Shown: positions 1 through 6,172, numbered from the stretch's first letter. The stretch: 6,172 nucleotides of DNA from Gemmatimonadota bacterium (GCA_028287225.1 JAQBPZ010000074.1:1-6172), one strand, 5' to 3'. Program-made: numbers and translations. Notes: generated by a model from the letters alone, not told the origin.

Positions 1-527
1 GCGGCCAGCCGCGTGGCGCCCGGCACCAGGCCGATCGCGGTCTCGAGCGCCGGCGCGCGGACGTTGAGGCCGAAGCCGATGGCCACCCAGTCGGGGGCGG
101 TGCCGCGCCAGCGCGTCTCGATGAGGATCCCCGCCAGCTTTCGCCCGCTGGCGTACAGGTCGTTCGGCCACTTCAGGCAGATGCGCGCGCCGGCGAGCGG
201 CTCCAGCGCCTCGGCCGCGTAGAGGCCGCAGCGCAGGGCCAGCACGTCGAGCGCGCGAGCATCCGTCGGCCGCTCGATCATCGTGAGCCAGAGGCCGGCG
301 CCCGGCTCCGAGCTCCAGCGCCGCCCATGGCGCCCGCGCCCCGCCGTCTGCTCGTCGGCGACGATCAGGGTACCCGACGGCGCGTCGGGGGCGAGGCGGT
401 GCGCGACGTCGAGCGTGGACCCCACCGACGCGTGCAGCGCGACCCGGGGCAGTCCGAGCCGCTGCGCCAGCTCGTCGGCGCGAAGGCCGTCGAGCAGCGC
501 ATCGCCGCGGTCAGCGGACGAACACAA
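1..527 (-). CDS. birA: Biotin--[acetyl-CoA-carboxylase] ligase, group I (partial, C-terminus off-window)
   Basis: The enzyme activates biotin with ATP to biotinyl-5'-AMP and transfers it to the lysine of biotin carboxyl carrier proteins, such as that of acetyl-CoA carboxylase, in the cytoplasm. About 175 codons are visible. The sequence shows SVGST (residues 34-38), the biotinyl-AMP loop GRGRHGR (63-69), KWPNDL (119-124), KLAGIL (130-135) and GFGLNV (151-156), all hallmarks of the BPL/LplA catalytic fold. There is too little sequence before SVGST for the DNA-binding winged helix of E. coli BirA, so this is a monofunctional group I ligase and probably not a repressor. The C-terminal SH3-like domain lies beyond the window. 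The start is uncertain: the nearest ATG (502-500) is out of frame, and the first plausible in-frame codon is TTG at 527-525. That codon would overlap the end of uppP by 17 bp, and no clear ribosome binding site precedes it. Product identity is firm and the N-terminus is not. Confidence 0.93.
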   Translation of the reverse strand, partial: MCSSADRGDALLDGLRADELAQRLGLPRVALHASVGSTLDVAHRLAPDAPSGTLIVADEQTAGRGRHGRRWSSEPGAGLWLTMIERPTDARALDVLALRCGLYAAEALEPLAGARICLKWPNDLYASGRKLAGILIETRWRGTAPDWVAIGFGLNVRAPALETAIGLVPGATRLA

Positions 528-1281
528 GGAAGTACACGACGGCGAGCACGATCCGGTACCAGCCGAACGCGGCGAAGCTGTGCTTCTTGATGTAGCCGAG
601 GAACGACTTGATGGCGAGGATGGCGGTGATGAAGCTGACGACGAAGCCGACGGCCAGCGCCGGATAGTTGCCGGCCAGCGCCTCGCGGCCCTTGAGCAGC
701 TCCAGGCCGCTCGCCGCGAGCATCGTGGGCACGGCGAGCATGAAGGAGAACTCGACGATGGTGCGCTTGGAGACGCCGATCAGCGAGCCGCCGACGATGG
801 TCGCGGCGGACCGCGAGACGCCCGGGATCACGGCGATCGCCTGGAACAGCCCGATGAGGAAGGCCCGCTTGTAGGTGATCTGCGAGAAGTCCACGTCGCC
901 CTGGTCGCCGCTCGTGGCACGCGAGCGCTCGAAGAGGATCAGCACGATGCCGCCGATGACCAGCGCGAGGAGCACCACGGTGACGTTGCCGAGCAGGTAG
1001 CCCTTGATCGCCTTGTAGACGGTCAGGCCGATGATCCCCGTGGGAATGACGGCGACGACGAGCTTCTTGAGCACTTCCCAGTTCCAGAACTTGCTCCAGT
1101 ACAGCACCACCACGGAAAGGATGGCACCGAGCTGGATGATGATCTCGAAGCTCTTCACGAACTCCGACTCGGCGATCCGCAGGCCGTGGACGGCGAGGAT
1201 GAGATGGGCGGTGGACGAGATCGGGAGGAACTCGGTGATCCCTTCGACGATGCCGAGGATCAGCGCATGAAGCAGCGACAT
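511..1281 (-). CDS. uppP: Undecaprenyl-diphosphate phosphatase UppP (BacA family)
   Basis: This integral membrane enzyme dephosphorylates undecaprenyl diphosphate to undecaprenyl phosphate, recycling the lipid carrier for peptidoglycan and other envelope polymers; overexpression of the family gives bacitracin resistance. The protein has 256 residues, near the usual 260-280, and is hydrophobic throughout, consistent with about eight membrane helices. Signature one, EGITEFLPISSTAH (13-26), keeps the glutamates and histidine equivalent to E. coli Glu17, Glu21 and His30 as E13, E17 and H26. Signature two is PGVSRSAAT (153-161), with the catalytic-loop arginine at R157. It has alanine at 159 where SRSG is usual, a mild substitution. 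The ATG start begins directly at the first helix, as in homologues, but no Shine-Dalgarno is visible in the 46-bp gap after bshA. The gene is lower in GC (146 of 240 sampled bases) than miaA and mutL, partly because of its I/V/F/K-rich composition. Confidence 0.96.
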   Translation of the reverse strand: MSLLHALILGIVEGITEFLPISSTAHLILAVHGLRIAESEFVKSFEIIIQLGAILSVVVLYWSKFWNWEVLKKLVVAVIPTGIIGLTVYKAIKGYLLGNVTVVLLALVIGGIVLILFERSRATSGDQGDVDFSQITYKRAFLIGLFQAIAVIPGVSRSAATIVGGSLIGVSKRTIVEFSFMLAVPTMLAASGLELLKGREALAGNYPALAVGFVVSFITAILAIKSFLGYIKKHSFAAFGWYRIVLAVVYFLVFVR

Positions 1282-1327
1282 GCGGGCGGGTGTGAAGTGT
1301 GGGAGCCGGAATGCGGGAGCAAGATAG

Positions 1328-2473
1328 TCAGCACGGCTCGTGCGTGCCGTTGAGCGACCGGGTATAGAAGTCCTCGTACTGCCCCACGACCTCGTCGAGC
1401 GAGAAGCGGGCGCGCGCGTCGTCCGCGGCGAGCGTGCTGGCGGCCTGCCACCGCTCAGGGTCCCTCAGGAGCGCGATCGCGGCGCCCGCCATCCCCTCCA
1501 CGTCGCCCACCGCGCAGAGCGCGCCGGTCTCGCCGTCCCGTACCACCTCCGGCAGCCCGCCCGCGAGGGTTCCGATGACGGGAACGCCGGTGGCGAGCGC
1601 CTCCAGCGCGCTCAGGCCGAACGACTCGCTCGACGTGGGCAGGAGGAACAGGTCGGCGCTCGCGAGCAGGGGCGCCACCGACTCCAGCTTGCCCAGGAAG
1701 TAGACGTGCTCGCTCACGCCGAGCCGCCGCGCTTCCTGCTCGGCGTCCACGCGGTCCGGACCGTCGCCGACCATCACCAGCACGCTCGGGATCTCCCGGG
1801 TGACGCGGGCGAAGATGTCGACGACGTCGCGCACGCGCTTCACCGGCCGGAAGTTGGAGATGTGGATCAGCACCTTGCGGCCCGCATCCATCTGCGCGCG
1901 CAGCTGCGGCTCGTAGCGCGACCGGTCGTAGACGGCGGGATCGATGAAGTTGGGGATCACCTCGATGCGCTCCCCGGCGCAGCCGAACGCCGAGCTCGTC
2001 TCCGTCTTCAGGTACCTCGACACCGCGGTCAGCCCGTCCGACTTCTCGATGGAGAACTTCGTGATGGCGTAGAACGAGGGGTCCTGGCCCACGATGGTGA
2101 TGTCGGTGCCGTGCAGCGTGGTGAGCACCTTGATGTCGGGCCGCGTGGGGGCGAGCATCTCGCGCGCGATCCAGGCGCTCGTCGCATGCGGGATGGCATA
2201 GTGCACGTGCAGCAGGTCGAGCTTGTGCGTCAGCACCACCTCGTGCATGCGCACCGCGAGGGCCAGGTCGTACGGCGGGTACTCGAACAGCGGATACCGC
2301 CCCACGTCCACTTCGTGGAAGAAGATCCGCGGCAGGAACGACGGCAGGCGGAAGGGCTGCTGGTACGTGATGAAGTGGATCTCGTGGCCGCGATGCGCCA
2401 GGGCGATCCCGAGCTCCGTGGCCACGGCGCCCGATCCGCCGTACGTGGGATAGCAGGTGATCCCGATCTTCAT
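1328..2473 (-). CDS. bshA: N-acetyl-alpha-D-glucosaminyl L-malate synthase BshA
   Basis: This GT4-family, GT-B-fold glycosyltransferase joins UDP-GlcNAc and L-malate to give GlcNAc-malate, the first step of bacillithiol synthesis, in the cytoplasm. The protein has 381 residues, matching the family. It opens with MKIGITCYPTYGGSG, whose GGSG loop (12-15) is followed by AVATELG, a hallmark of BshA. Further BshA-like blocks are HYAIPHATSA (91-100), HGTDITIVG (121-129), SNFRPVKR (206-213, phosphate contact) and the EX7E motif from E283 to E291 within ESFGLSALEA. The ATG overlaps the miaA stop as ATGA, which suggests translational coupling. A GAGG lies seven bases upstream inside miaA. The bshB deacetylase and bshC ligase are not in the window, so bacillithiol production is inferred from this gene alone. 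The protein ends in a cysteine (C381), which may be incidental. Other GT4 enzymes share the fold, but the N-terminal and HYAIPHA blocks favour BshA strongly. Confidence 0.94.
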   Translation of the reverse strand: MKIGITCYPTYGGSGAVATELGIALAHRGHEIHFITYQQPFRLPSFLPRIFFHEVDVGRYPLFEYPPYDLALAVRMHEVVLTHKLDLLHVHYAIPHATSAWIAREMLAPTRPDIKVLTTLHGTDITIVGQDPSFYAITKFSIEKSDGLTAVSRYLKTETSSAFGCAGERIEVIPNFIDPAVYDRSRYEPQLRAQMDAGRKVLIHISNFRPVKRVRDVVDIFARVTREIPSVLVMVGDGPDRVDAEQEARRLGVSEHVYFLGKLESVAPLLASADLFLLPTSSESFGLSALEALATGVPVIGTLAGGLPEVVRDGETGALCAVGDVEGMAGAAIALLRDPERWQAASTLAADDARARFSLDEVVGQYEDFYTRSLNGTHEPC

Positions 2474-3402
2474 GCGCGGGCCTCGCCCCCCTCGGCGAAC
2501 CAGGCTCGCAGCGCATCCCCGGCCGATGCCTGCTGCACGTCCATGCGCACCACCTCCGCGCCGCCGAGCTGGTGCCGGAACCAGGTGCGCTGCCGCTTGG
2601 CGTACTGTCGTGTCTCGACGATCACGCGCTCCATTGCCTGCTCCATCGTGAGCTCTCCCCGGACCATCGCACGAACCGCCCCATAGCCGGAGGCGTTCCA
2701 GGCAGGGGCGTCCTCGGGCACCGTCGCCATCAGCGTCCGCACCTCCTCGTCCCAGCCGGCCGCGAACATCCGCCCCGTACGGACCTGGATGAACGACGCG
2801 AGCGCGGGGCCGGGGTCTGCCACAAGATACCGCGCGCGCCACCGGGCCGGCGTCCGGTGCTCGCGGTGGAGGTCGCTGACCCGGCGCCCGGTGAGCGTCG
2901 CCACCTCGATGGCACGCAGGAGCTGCGTGCGCCCGAGGTGCGCGCGCGGCGGATCGAGGGACAGGACGCGGCGCCGGAGCTCCTCCACCGGAAGGGGCGC
3001 CAGCTCGCGCGCCAGCGCCGCGCGCGCGTCCGGGTCCATCGGCGGCTCGGCAAAGAGCTCGCCGAACAGCGCGCGCAGGTACAGCCCCGTGCCGCCGACC
3101 ACGATCGGCGTGCGGCCCTCGGCGATCACCTCGCGGATCCATGCGTCCGCGCAGTCGGCCCACCACGCCGCCGACGCGCGCTCCACCGGATCCAGCACGT
3201 CGATGCCGTGATGCGGCGCGGCGAGCCGCTCCGCCGCCGTCGGCTTGGCGGTGCCCACGTCGAACCCGCGATAGAGCTGCCGCGAGTCGGCGCTGATCAC
3301 CGACACCTCGGCATGGCGCGCACATTCCGTTGCCGCCCAGGTCTTTCCCGCCGCGGTGGGCCCGCAGATCACGCGGATGACCGGCTGGCTACTGCCGGCC
3401 AA
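2470..3402 (-). CDS. miaA: tRNA dimethylallyltransferase MiaA
   Basis: MiaA transfers a dimethylallyl group from DMAPP to N6 of adenosine 37 in tRNAs reading UNN codons, giving i6A37, the substrate of MiaB. Numbered from the chosen start, the protein has 310 residues, within the family range. It shows the P-loop GPTAAGKT (14-21), DSRQLYRGFDVGTAKPT (39-55, with the catalytic Asp39), HHGIDVLDP (64-72), GGTGLYLRAL (103-112) and the C-terminal tRNA-binding TRQYAKRQRTWFRHQ (264-278). Two deviations are visible. The segment before LLRAIEV is about four residues shorter than the usual DPxxAxxIxPND form, and the common GYR(E/Q) motif reads GYGAVR (239-244). The start is uncertain. TTG at 3402-3400 keeps the whole first beta strand (PVIRVIC) and overlaps mutL by 14 bp. 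The alternative GTG at 3372-3370 would give a 300-residue protein that starts in that strand. Neither has a good Shine-Dalgarno. The stop overlaps the bshA ATG. Confidence 0.95.
   Translation of the reverse strand: MAGSSQPVIRVICGPTAAGKTWAATECARHAEVSVISADSRQLYRGFDVGTAKPTAAERLAAPHHGIDVLDPVERASAAWWADCADAWIREVIAEGRTPIVVGGTGLYLRALFGELFAEPPMDPDARAALARELAPLPVEELRRRVLSLDPPRAHLGRTQLLRAIEVATLTGRRVSDLHREHRTPARWRARYLVADPGPALASFIQVRTGRMFAAGWDEEVRTLMATVPEDAPAWNASGYGAVRAMVRGELTMEQAMERVIVETRQYAKRQRTWFRHQLGGAEVVRMDVQQASAGDALRAWFAEGGEARA
2481..2484 (-). promoter_or_regulatory. Shine-Dalgarno of bshA
   Basis: On the minus strand GAGG sits seven bases before the bshA ATG, inside a purine-rich run in the last codons of miaA. 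It is the clearest ribosome binding site in the window. It supports the choice of the bshA start over the longer reading frame, which stays open upstream through miaA in another phase. Confidence 0.6.
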
Positions 3403-5155
3403 AGCGTCGCTCGAGCTCGGGCCAGGAGAGCTGCACGATCGTGGAGCGCCCGTGCACGTCGTGCGCGGGGAGCCGAGTCTCTCCGAGCGCGATGAACAGC
3501 GCGCGCATCTCGCCCTGCGAGAGCTCGTCGCCCGCCTTGATGGCCGCCTTGCACGCGACCGTGGCCGCCAGGCGCTCGTGCCGCGCGTGGGCGGTCGCCT
3601 CGCGGTCGCCGCTGAGGGCGGCCAGCGTCTCCCGCAGGCAGCGTTCGGCGTCGAAGCGCGGGTGCGGCATGGGCACGGCGTGCACGAGCAGCGTGTGCCC
3701 GCCGAACCCCTCCACCTCGAAGCCGAGGGTGGCGAGCATCGCGCGGTTCGCCTCGAACGCCTCACCCTCGGCGGGCGTCAGGTGCAGCGTGAGGGGAAAG
3801 AGCAGCCGCTGCGAGGGCGATTCCCCGCGCTCCAGCATGCCCATGAACTGCTCGTACAGCACCCGCTCGTGCGCCGAATGCTGGTCGATGAGCACCACCC
3901 CGTCGTCGTGCTCGAAGAGCATGAAGGTGCGCCGCAGCTGGAGCAGCTGGGGCACCACCTGCGGCGCGGTGCGCGGCTCCACCACGGCGGGCACGTCGTC
4001 TCCATCCACCGTACCCGTGGCCGCGGGCGCAGCATGCCGCGCGGGAGCAAAGAGTCCATCGCCACCGTCCGCCGGCGCGGCGCGCAGCAGCTCCACGTCG
4101 GACGGCGCGGGCGCGCTCCACGCCGGCCCGTTCGCCGACCAGCGCCGCACGCCGAGCGCGGCGCTCGCGTCGAAGGTGCCGAGCGCGCGACGCACCGCCT
4201 CCTCCACCGCGCGCTCCACCGTCCAGCGGTCCTGGAAGCGCACTTCGGCCTTGGCGGGGTGCACGTTGACGTCCACGCTCGCCGACGGGACCACCACCTC
4301 CAGCAGGAGCGACGGGCGCAGCCCGGCCGTGAGCGTGGACCGGTACGCGCCCTCCGCGGCGCGCAGCAGGCCGCTGTCGCGGATGGGCCGGCCGTTCACG
4401 GTGATGAAGGTGCGCCGGCTCGCGGTGCCCACGTCGGCGGGCCGTTCGACGAGCCCGCTCACCTGGATCACGCCGCGCACGTCCTCCACGTCCACCAGCC
4501 GGTCGGTGGCGTCCGCACCCCACAGGGCGGCCACGCGATCGCGCAGCGAGGACGCGGCCGGCAGGGTGAGCGCGCTCTTGCCGTCGTTGCCGAGGGTGAA
4601 GCGGACGTCGCGCCGCGTGAGCGCGATCGTCGTGACCGCGTCGAGCACGCTGCGCCATTCCGAGCGCGGGCCGCGCATGAACTTCTGCCGCGCCGGCGCA
4701 TTGTAGAAGAGCCGTGCGACGGACACCGTGGTGCCGCGGCGGCGCGCCACGTCGCGCACCTCCACCACCGTGCCGCCCTCGGCGCGTACCTCGGTGCCGG
4801 CGCCGTCGGTCGTCGCCGTCGCGATCGTCAGCTCGGCCACCGACGAGATGGCGGGCAGCGCCTCGCCGCGGAAGCCGAAGCTGCGCACGCCCACCAGGTC
4901 GGCGGCCTGCGTGATCTTGGAGGTGGCGTGGCGATGGAGTGCGAGCAGCGCGTCGTCGCGCTCCATCCCGGACCCGTCGTCGCTCACGCGGATGAGCAGC
5001 CGCCCGCCCTCCTCCACGGCGATGTCCACCGCCGTGGCGCCGGCGTCGAGCGCGTTCTCCACCAGCTCCTTCACCGCGGATGCGGGACGCTCCACGACCT
5101 CGCCGGCGGCGATCTGGTTTGCCACGGCGGGCGGAAGGACTGCGATGCGTGCCAT
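3389..5155 (-). CDS. mutL: DNA mismatch repair protein MutL (endonuclease type)
   Basis: MutL is the GHKL ATPase that links MutS mismatch recognition to strand incision and removal. The protein has 588 residues. The N-terminal ATPase shows ANQIAAGEVVERPAS (12-26), KELVENALDAGA (29-40, E30 and N34 equivalent to E. coli E29 and N33), DDGSGM (59-64) and GFRGEAL (94-100). NVHPAKAEVRF (297-307) closes the transducer domain. Residues about 330-400 form an Ala/Pro-rich linker. The C-terminal domain has DQHSAHERVLYE (424-435), matching the endonuclease motif DQHA(x)2E(x)4E apart from Ala to Ser. It also has QRLLFP (449-454), like the beta-clamp-binding motif of Bacillus MutL, then ACK (534-536), DVHGRS (566-571) and the terminal FGR (585-587). 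The last-but-one motif is normally CPHGRP, so a zinc-ligand cysteine appears replaced by D566. The ATG agrees with the family N-terminus. The gap to the upstream gene is 33 bp with no clear Shine-Dalgarno. miaA follows immediately, as in many bacteria. Confidence 0.96.
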   Translation of the reverse strand: MARIAVLPPAVANQIAAGEVVERPASAVKELVENALDAGATAVDIAVEEGGRLLIRVSDDGSGMERDDALLALHRHATSKITQAADLVGVRSFGFRGEALPAISSVAELTIATATTDGAGTEVRAEGGTVVEVRDVARRRGTTVSVARLFYNAPARQKFMRGPRSEWRSVLDAVTTIALTRRDVRFTLGNDGKSALTLPAASSLRDRVAALWGADATDRLVDVEDVRGVIQVSGLVERPADVGTASRRTFITVNGRPIRDSGLLRAAEGAYRSTLTAGLRPSLLLEVVVPSASVDVNVHPAKAEVRFQDRWTVERAVEEAVRRALGTFDASAALGVRRWSANGPAWSAPAPSDVELLRAAPADGGDGLFAPARHAAPAATGTVDGDDVPAVVEPRTAPQVVPQLLQLRRTFMLFEHDDGVVLIDQHSAHERVLYEQFMGMLERGESPSQRLLFPLTLHLTPAEGEAFEANRAMLATLGFEVEGFGGHTLLVHAVPMPHPRFDAERCLRETLAALSGDREATAHARHERLAATVACKAAIKAGDELSQGEMRALFIALGETRLPAHDVHGRSTIVQLSWPELERRFGRQ

Positions 5156-5188
5156 CGGCGGAATGCTACCGGGCGGACAGCGCTGCGG

Positions 5189-6172
5189 TCAATTGGAGGC
5201 CGCGTCCTCGAGGGAGAGCACCGCCGCGGTGGGCACCCATCCCGACCGCGACGGATCCAGCGCGATGCGGACCCACGCTCCCTCCCGCGCGCCCAGCAGG
5301 CCGACCTCGCCGACGGCGGCGGGAATTCCCGCGGCACCGCCGCCTGCACTGGCACCGGGCGCCTCCTGGAGCGTGAGCGCGGTGCGCAGCACGCCAAGCC
5401 CCTGCACGTCGAGACGCTCACGCAGCTCGAGCGCGGCGGCCAGACAGGCCACCGCCACCACGATGGCGCCGCCGGCCACGGGCCGCACCCACGCCGCCCG
5501 CCGAGCCGGCGGCAGTGCCAGCGCGAGCCACGCGGTCACCCAGAGCAGCAGCGCGACGCCGGCCGCCAGTCCAACGGGCATCGGCGGCACGTAGCCGCGC
5601 GCGTCGATCGCGATTGACGGAGGCAGCATCGCGAGCCGGTCTCGCGCATCGGGATCCAGCGGGTCCAGCCGCAGCGCGCGCTGCCAGCCGGCGGCGGCGC
5701 GCGCGGTGTCGCCCGCGGCCCAGGCGGCGGTGCCCATGTTCAGCCACGCATCCTCGGCCAGGGGCGCCCGTGCCGCGACGCGCGCGAACTGCCGCTCGGC
5801 AGCGGCGGCGTTGCCGGCGCGATAGGCGACGACTCCATCCTGGAACGTGCGTGAGACGCCGGCGGGCAGGGCGAGCAGCGCGCTCGCGGCGAACACGCCG
5901 ATGAGCGCGAGCCAGGCGGCCGAGGAGGGGCGCACCACGACACGCACCGCCTGCGCATCGATCTCGCGCGCGAGGCGCGCCGCGTCGCCGAGCGTGGCGG
6001 CGTCGATCACACCTCCGCCGGAGAACGCGACGGCATCCAGGCGATCGAGCAGCGCTTCGGCCGCCTCGGCCGTGCCCTCGGTGACGCCCGCACGCCGCAG
6101 CTGTCGCGCGAGGGGCGCGCGCGCCGTTGCCGGCTGGAGCGACGGGATGCGGTCGCGGATCGCATCCAGGTA
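5189..6172 (-). CDS. BatE-like TPR/SH3 membrane protein with BatD-like N-terminal segment (partial, N-terminus off-window)
   Basis: The frame is open from the window edge to the TGA at 5191-5189, 327 residues. Residues 1-80 are a soluble helical segment containing LARQLRRAGV and ALLDRLDAVAFSGGG, resembling the cytoplasmic tail of BatD proteins. A membrane helix follows at about 85-103, then two or three TPRs (about 110-180, for example WLNMGTAAWAAGDTARAAAGW), two helices (about 199-219 and 232-248), and a C-terminal SH3-like domain (about 265-320) with the pattern GAWVRI...GWVP. Helix, TPRs, helix pair, SH3 is the layout of BatE from Bat operons, which also encode MoxR ATPases and VWA proteins (BatA, BatB). 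The likely role is envelope-associated scaffolding; the family's function is poorly defined. A GTG at 6010 could start a BatE-only protein, but the upstream codons keep G/C-ending third positions and coding character, so I favour a longer protein. The BatE part is fairly secure from architecture; the BatD-like part is weaker. Confidence 0.72.
   Translation of the reverse strand, partial: YLDAIRDRIPSLQPATARAPLARQLRRAGVTEGTAEAAEALLDRLDAVAFSGGGVIDAATLGDAARLAREIDAQAVRVVVRPSSAAWLALIGVFAASALLALPAGVSRTFQDGVVAYRAGNAAAAERQFARVAARAPLAEDAWLNMGTAAWAAGDTARAAAGWQRALRLDPLDPDARDRLAMLPPSIAIDARGYVPPMPVGLAAGVALLLWVTAWLALALPPARRAAWVRPVAGGAIVVAVACLAAALELRERLDVQGLGVLRTALTLQEAPGASAGGGAAGIPAAVGEVGLLGAREGAWVRIALDPSRSGWVPTAAVLSLEDAASN

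Noticed and set aside
1282..1327. Possible promoter or leader before uppP (TATCTT at 1326-1321; GCTCCC occurring twice)
   Set aside because: No -35 element at suitable spacing and no Shine-Dalgarno; the repeat is only six bases. Not enough to call a site.
1328..1333. C-terminal cysteine of BshA as a bacillithiol-linked redox switch
   Set aside because: Speculative from a single residue; a terminal cysteine is easily incidental without conservation data.
1331..1343. Five-base-pair inverted repeat with a three-base loop at the end of bshA, possible terminator
   Set aside because: The stem is short, overlaps coding sequence and is not followed by a T run on the minus strand.
283..1353. Plus-strand open frame of 356 codons across birA and uppP
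   Set aside because: Asp/Glu/His/Arg-rich composition typical of a shadow frame; the minus strand carries two clear enzymes with all family motifs.
1340..2686. Plus-strand open frame of 448 codons antisense to bshA
   Set aside because: Shadow frame of bshA with biased composition and no domain; bshA is well supported on the other strand.
1328..3325. 665-codon minus-strand frame that would fuse an N-terminal extension to BshA
   Set aside because: The extra ~280 residues are miaA read in the wrong phase (Arg/Ala/Gly-rich). BshA begins at its conserved MKIGITCYPT with a Shine-Dalgarno.
3356..5617. 753-codon open frame on the plus strand antisense to mutL
   Set aside because: It mirrors mutL and the Bat-like gene in a >70% GC region, where stop codons are rare on the opposite strand. 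Its translation is Arg/His/Gly-rich low-complexity with no recognisable domain.

Overview
The window is about 6.2 kb of dense, very GC-rich bacterial chromosome (60-base lines sampled from the miaA and mutL regions are about 80% GC). Every gene I can support lies on the minus strand. No mobile element, RNA gene, CRISPR array, prophage or rearrangement is visible. The combination of a bacillithiol gene (bshA), a Bat-type TPR/SH3 membrane protein, an endonuclease-type MutL, a group I biotin ligase and about 70% GC fits a Gram-negative lineage such as Gemmatimonadota. That assignment is an inference from gene content, and Acidobacteriota or Deinococcota are not formally excluded.

Layout in the direction of transcription, from high to low coordinates: (1) 6172-5189, the C-terminal part of a membrane protein. 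It has a cytoplasmic segment resembling the BatD C-terminus, then a BatE-like arrangement of one membrane helix, TPRs, two helices and a C-terminal SH3-like domain. Its start is off-window. (2) 5155-3389, mutL, mismatch repair. (3) about 3402-2470, miaA, tRNA A37 dimethylallyltransferase. (4) 2473-1328, bshA, the first step of bacillithiol synthesis. (5) 1281-511, uppP, undecaprenyl-diphosphate phosphatase. (6) about 527-1, birA-type biotin-protein ligase, cut by the window edge.

Gaps are 33 bp before mutL and 46 bp before uppP. The other junctions overlap: mutL/miaA by 14 bp with the preferred start, miaA/bshA through an ATGA, and uppP/birA by 17 bp with the preferred start. I see no convincing internal promoter or terminator, so the block could be one transcript. 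The genes are housekeeping functions (DNA repair, tRNA modification, thiol redox, cell-wall lipid carrier recycling, biotinylation) rather than one pathway. mutL-miaA adjacency is widespread. bshA close to birA echoes the Bacillus bshA-cca-birA arrangement.

I found no strong evidence of an undescribed system. The points most worth a second look are the altered metal-site motifs in MutL, the apparent BatD/BatE-like in-frame fusion, a missing motif arginine in MiaA, the non-canonical starts of miaA and birA, and the lower GC of uppP.
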